From: Blastomussa wellsi
Lineage: Eukaryota; Cnidaria; Anthozoa; Scleractinia; Plerogyridae
DNA: 64,000 nt
NCBI GenBank assembly: GCA_947652115.1
Contig: OX393561.1
Location: 10,366,376-10,430,375, forward strand
Reading direction: 5' to 3'
In this document: piece by piece, positions 62,577 through 64,000 of the stretch
How the letters are laid out: each line of letters starts with the position of its first letter
Numbering within the stretch: the stretch's first letter is position 1
Made by a program: the position numbers and the translations under genes
The notes under the pieces: generated by a model
Told to the model about the DNA's origin: nothing
The model's database searches: none
The model's input: only the letters and a program-made list of their open reading frames with translations

Positions 62577-64000
62577 TGCAATGAATTTCTTCACTGTACT
62601 ATTGAGCAGAATAAAAAACACAAAATGATCTTCAAAATACAGGCTAAAATCTCCCCGAACTTACAGCAACTATCATATGCGTCGTCAAAGTGAATGATAG
62701 TCGATGATAGTTTTATAGATAACTAGATAATTGCCTGCATTATACCCAATAATGCTGCGAACCGAAGTGATTATCTATTAAAATTATTGACCCTCATAAA
62801 ATCCTATTGTTCTCTCTCCGCATTACATCGGCGATTCAAGTCGCCCCTTCACATTGATGTTTTTGTACACCAACAATGTAATTAGCATGTATTGTCTAGT
62901 AGTAATACAAATTGTATAATCCTTTCTCGTTTCACTGAATTTGGTCATTGTTAACACCTCGCAAAGATGATCATTGACTCTTATAAAATCCTCCTGTTAT
63001 CAGGCTTTCTCCAACAATATAATTAGCATGTATTGTGTCGTAGTAATACAAATTGCATAATCTTTTTTTCATTTCCCTAAAGTAGTCATTGTTAACTCCT
63101 TGCAAAGATTATGTAATTTTCCACATCTGTCAGGGCGTTATTGAATTTTATGGAAACGAGGAAAGGTAATTTGCATCGCATAAAACGCAATGAATTTTGG
63201 TTGTTTTTGAGTTCGTTCAACGAGGGCTAATATTAGCTCCGTTGAACGAAAATAACTGTAATCTATGTGTTTTTGAACCAACAAGACTGTATCTGCTGAA
63301 TTCTCGTAGAATCAAGGATCCCACCAATTTAATTAACAGTTGTTTACAACTTAAATTGGGAGCTATGAAAACAAACTTAAAACGTGCCAGCGCGAGAGGT
63401 GATCTGAAGCCTTCGAAATCTATAAGGGCTCAAATGAACTAAGAAAAAGAATGCTACTTCGGTGATCGCTTCATTTTCAAGCAAGTCCAAGATTAATAGT
63501 GGGAAATAATCAATAACTAAGCGACACGTGAAGCCGGTATGGTTCGTGTCAATTTGCGACCGTGAAACCACGCAGATCAAATTGCTTCACGCCAACAAAT
63601 CATAGCAAGCTTTGGTCGCTAGCTAAACCAAACGGCAAAAACATCGTTAAAAGAACAAGTTCTACTCACATCAAGGTTTGAAGTGTGATTCAAAGCGACT
63701 TCCTCGACCATCTTGGCGTACGTCTTATGATATATCCCGGATGTAACAATTTTTTTGCAAATGTCGACGGTCCTTGCTAGCATATAACAGAATATTTTTA
63801 AAGACTTTCGCCACAGTAAATTTCAAGCCAAATATCGTTATGACCGCCTTCAAATCAGCCCTTAAGCCTAGTTCAGAGTCCTAATTGATGTGGCTTAAGT
63901 CAGTTAGCTGTCTAAAGCAAGCAAAACATTATCTGTACCCGCGCACGGCTTAGCGAGTTCATTTCAACCCGCTAAAGCTTAGTATGAGGTACGATAATAG

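Larger units (their letters stand above)
60094..64000. repeat. array unit U5 (cut by the window end)
   Basis: Contains all features up to the spacer after the secreted-protein gene; the array probably continues beyond the window. Its spacer ends within the candidate third-gene region. Confidence 0.92.

Noticed and set aside
35899..64000. Array as a pure assembly artefact
   Set aside because: Units differ by private base changes, a 45-base deletion and a 221-base segment in an ordered way, and one carries a unique 3.4-kb insertion; exact copy number still needs long reads.

Overview
This window is eukaryotic and most likely cnidarian (anthozoan, quite possibly a stony coral). It has AT-rich intronic DNA, symmetric phase-1 exons coding thrombospondin type 1 (TSP1) repeats and von Willebrand A (vWA) domains, tRNA-derived SINEs, a Penelope-like fragment, a copia LTR element and a Polinton/Maverick (adintovirus-like) element. 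The species cannot be fixed from the sequence alone.

Region 1 (1-13204, + strand) is the 3' part of a host gene for an extracellular adhesion or matrix protein: the tail of one vWA domain, four TSP1 exons, a second vWA domain split over two exons, a stop codon and a poly(A) signal. Its introns hold a 510-bp inverted-repeat transposon carrying a THAP zinc-finger exon (734-1243), a Penelope-like remnant with a 34-bp-arm hairpin (5587-6088), and a nearly intact copia element (6100-10736) with 161-bp LTRs, a CTGTA target duplication and one 1402-codon gag-pol frame.

Region 2 (14388-18774 and 35899-64000) is a tandem array of six units of about 5.0-5.3 kb (U0-U5, U5 cut by the window end). Each unit carries on the minus strand a two-exon gene for a small secreted Cys-containing protein. 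Each complete junction also carries a related exon of a second gene, and the units include a tRNA-Arg-like SINE, a 425-433-bp element with a 9-bp target duplication, and several palindromes. U1 is interrupted by a 3.4-kb element with inverted-repeat ends and about 17 copies of a 66-67-bp minisatellite.

Region 3 (18775-35898) is a 17.1-kb Polinton that inserted between U0 and U1, inside the last codons of the second array gene. It has ~700-bp terminal inverted repeats with AG...CT ends and a 6-bp target duplication. The capsid module is open and in order on the minus strand: double jelly-roll major capsid protein, two paralogous penton/minor-capsid-like proteins, maturation protease, packaging ATPase, PLA2-like protein, 2-TM protein and several basic RGG-motif core-like peptides. 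The protein-primed DNA polymerase and the integrase survive only as C-terminal fragments. The right arm carries a zinc-finger (GRF-like) fragment, a DEDD-exonuclease-like gene, a series of zinc-ribbon mini-exons each preceded by a same-phase splice acceptor, and a two-ORF cassette that looks like a splice switch. A diverged inverted copy of that cassette lies in the left arm.

The least familiar features are the zinc-ribbon exon series, the inverted pair of splice-switch cassettes, and the tandemly amplified secreted-protein genes with a Polinton embedded in them.
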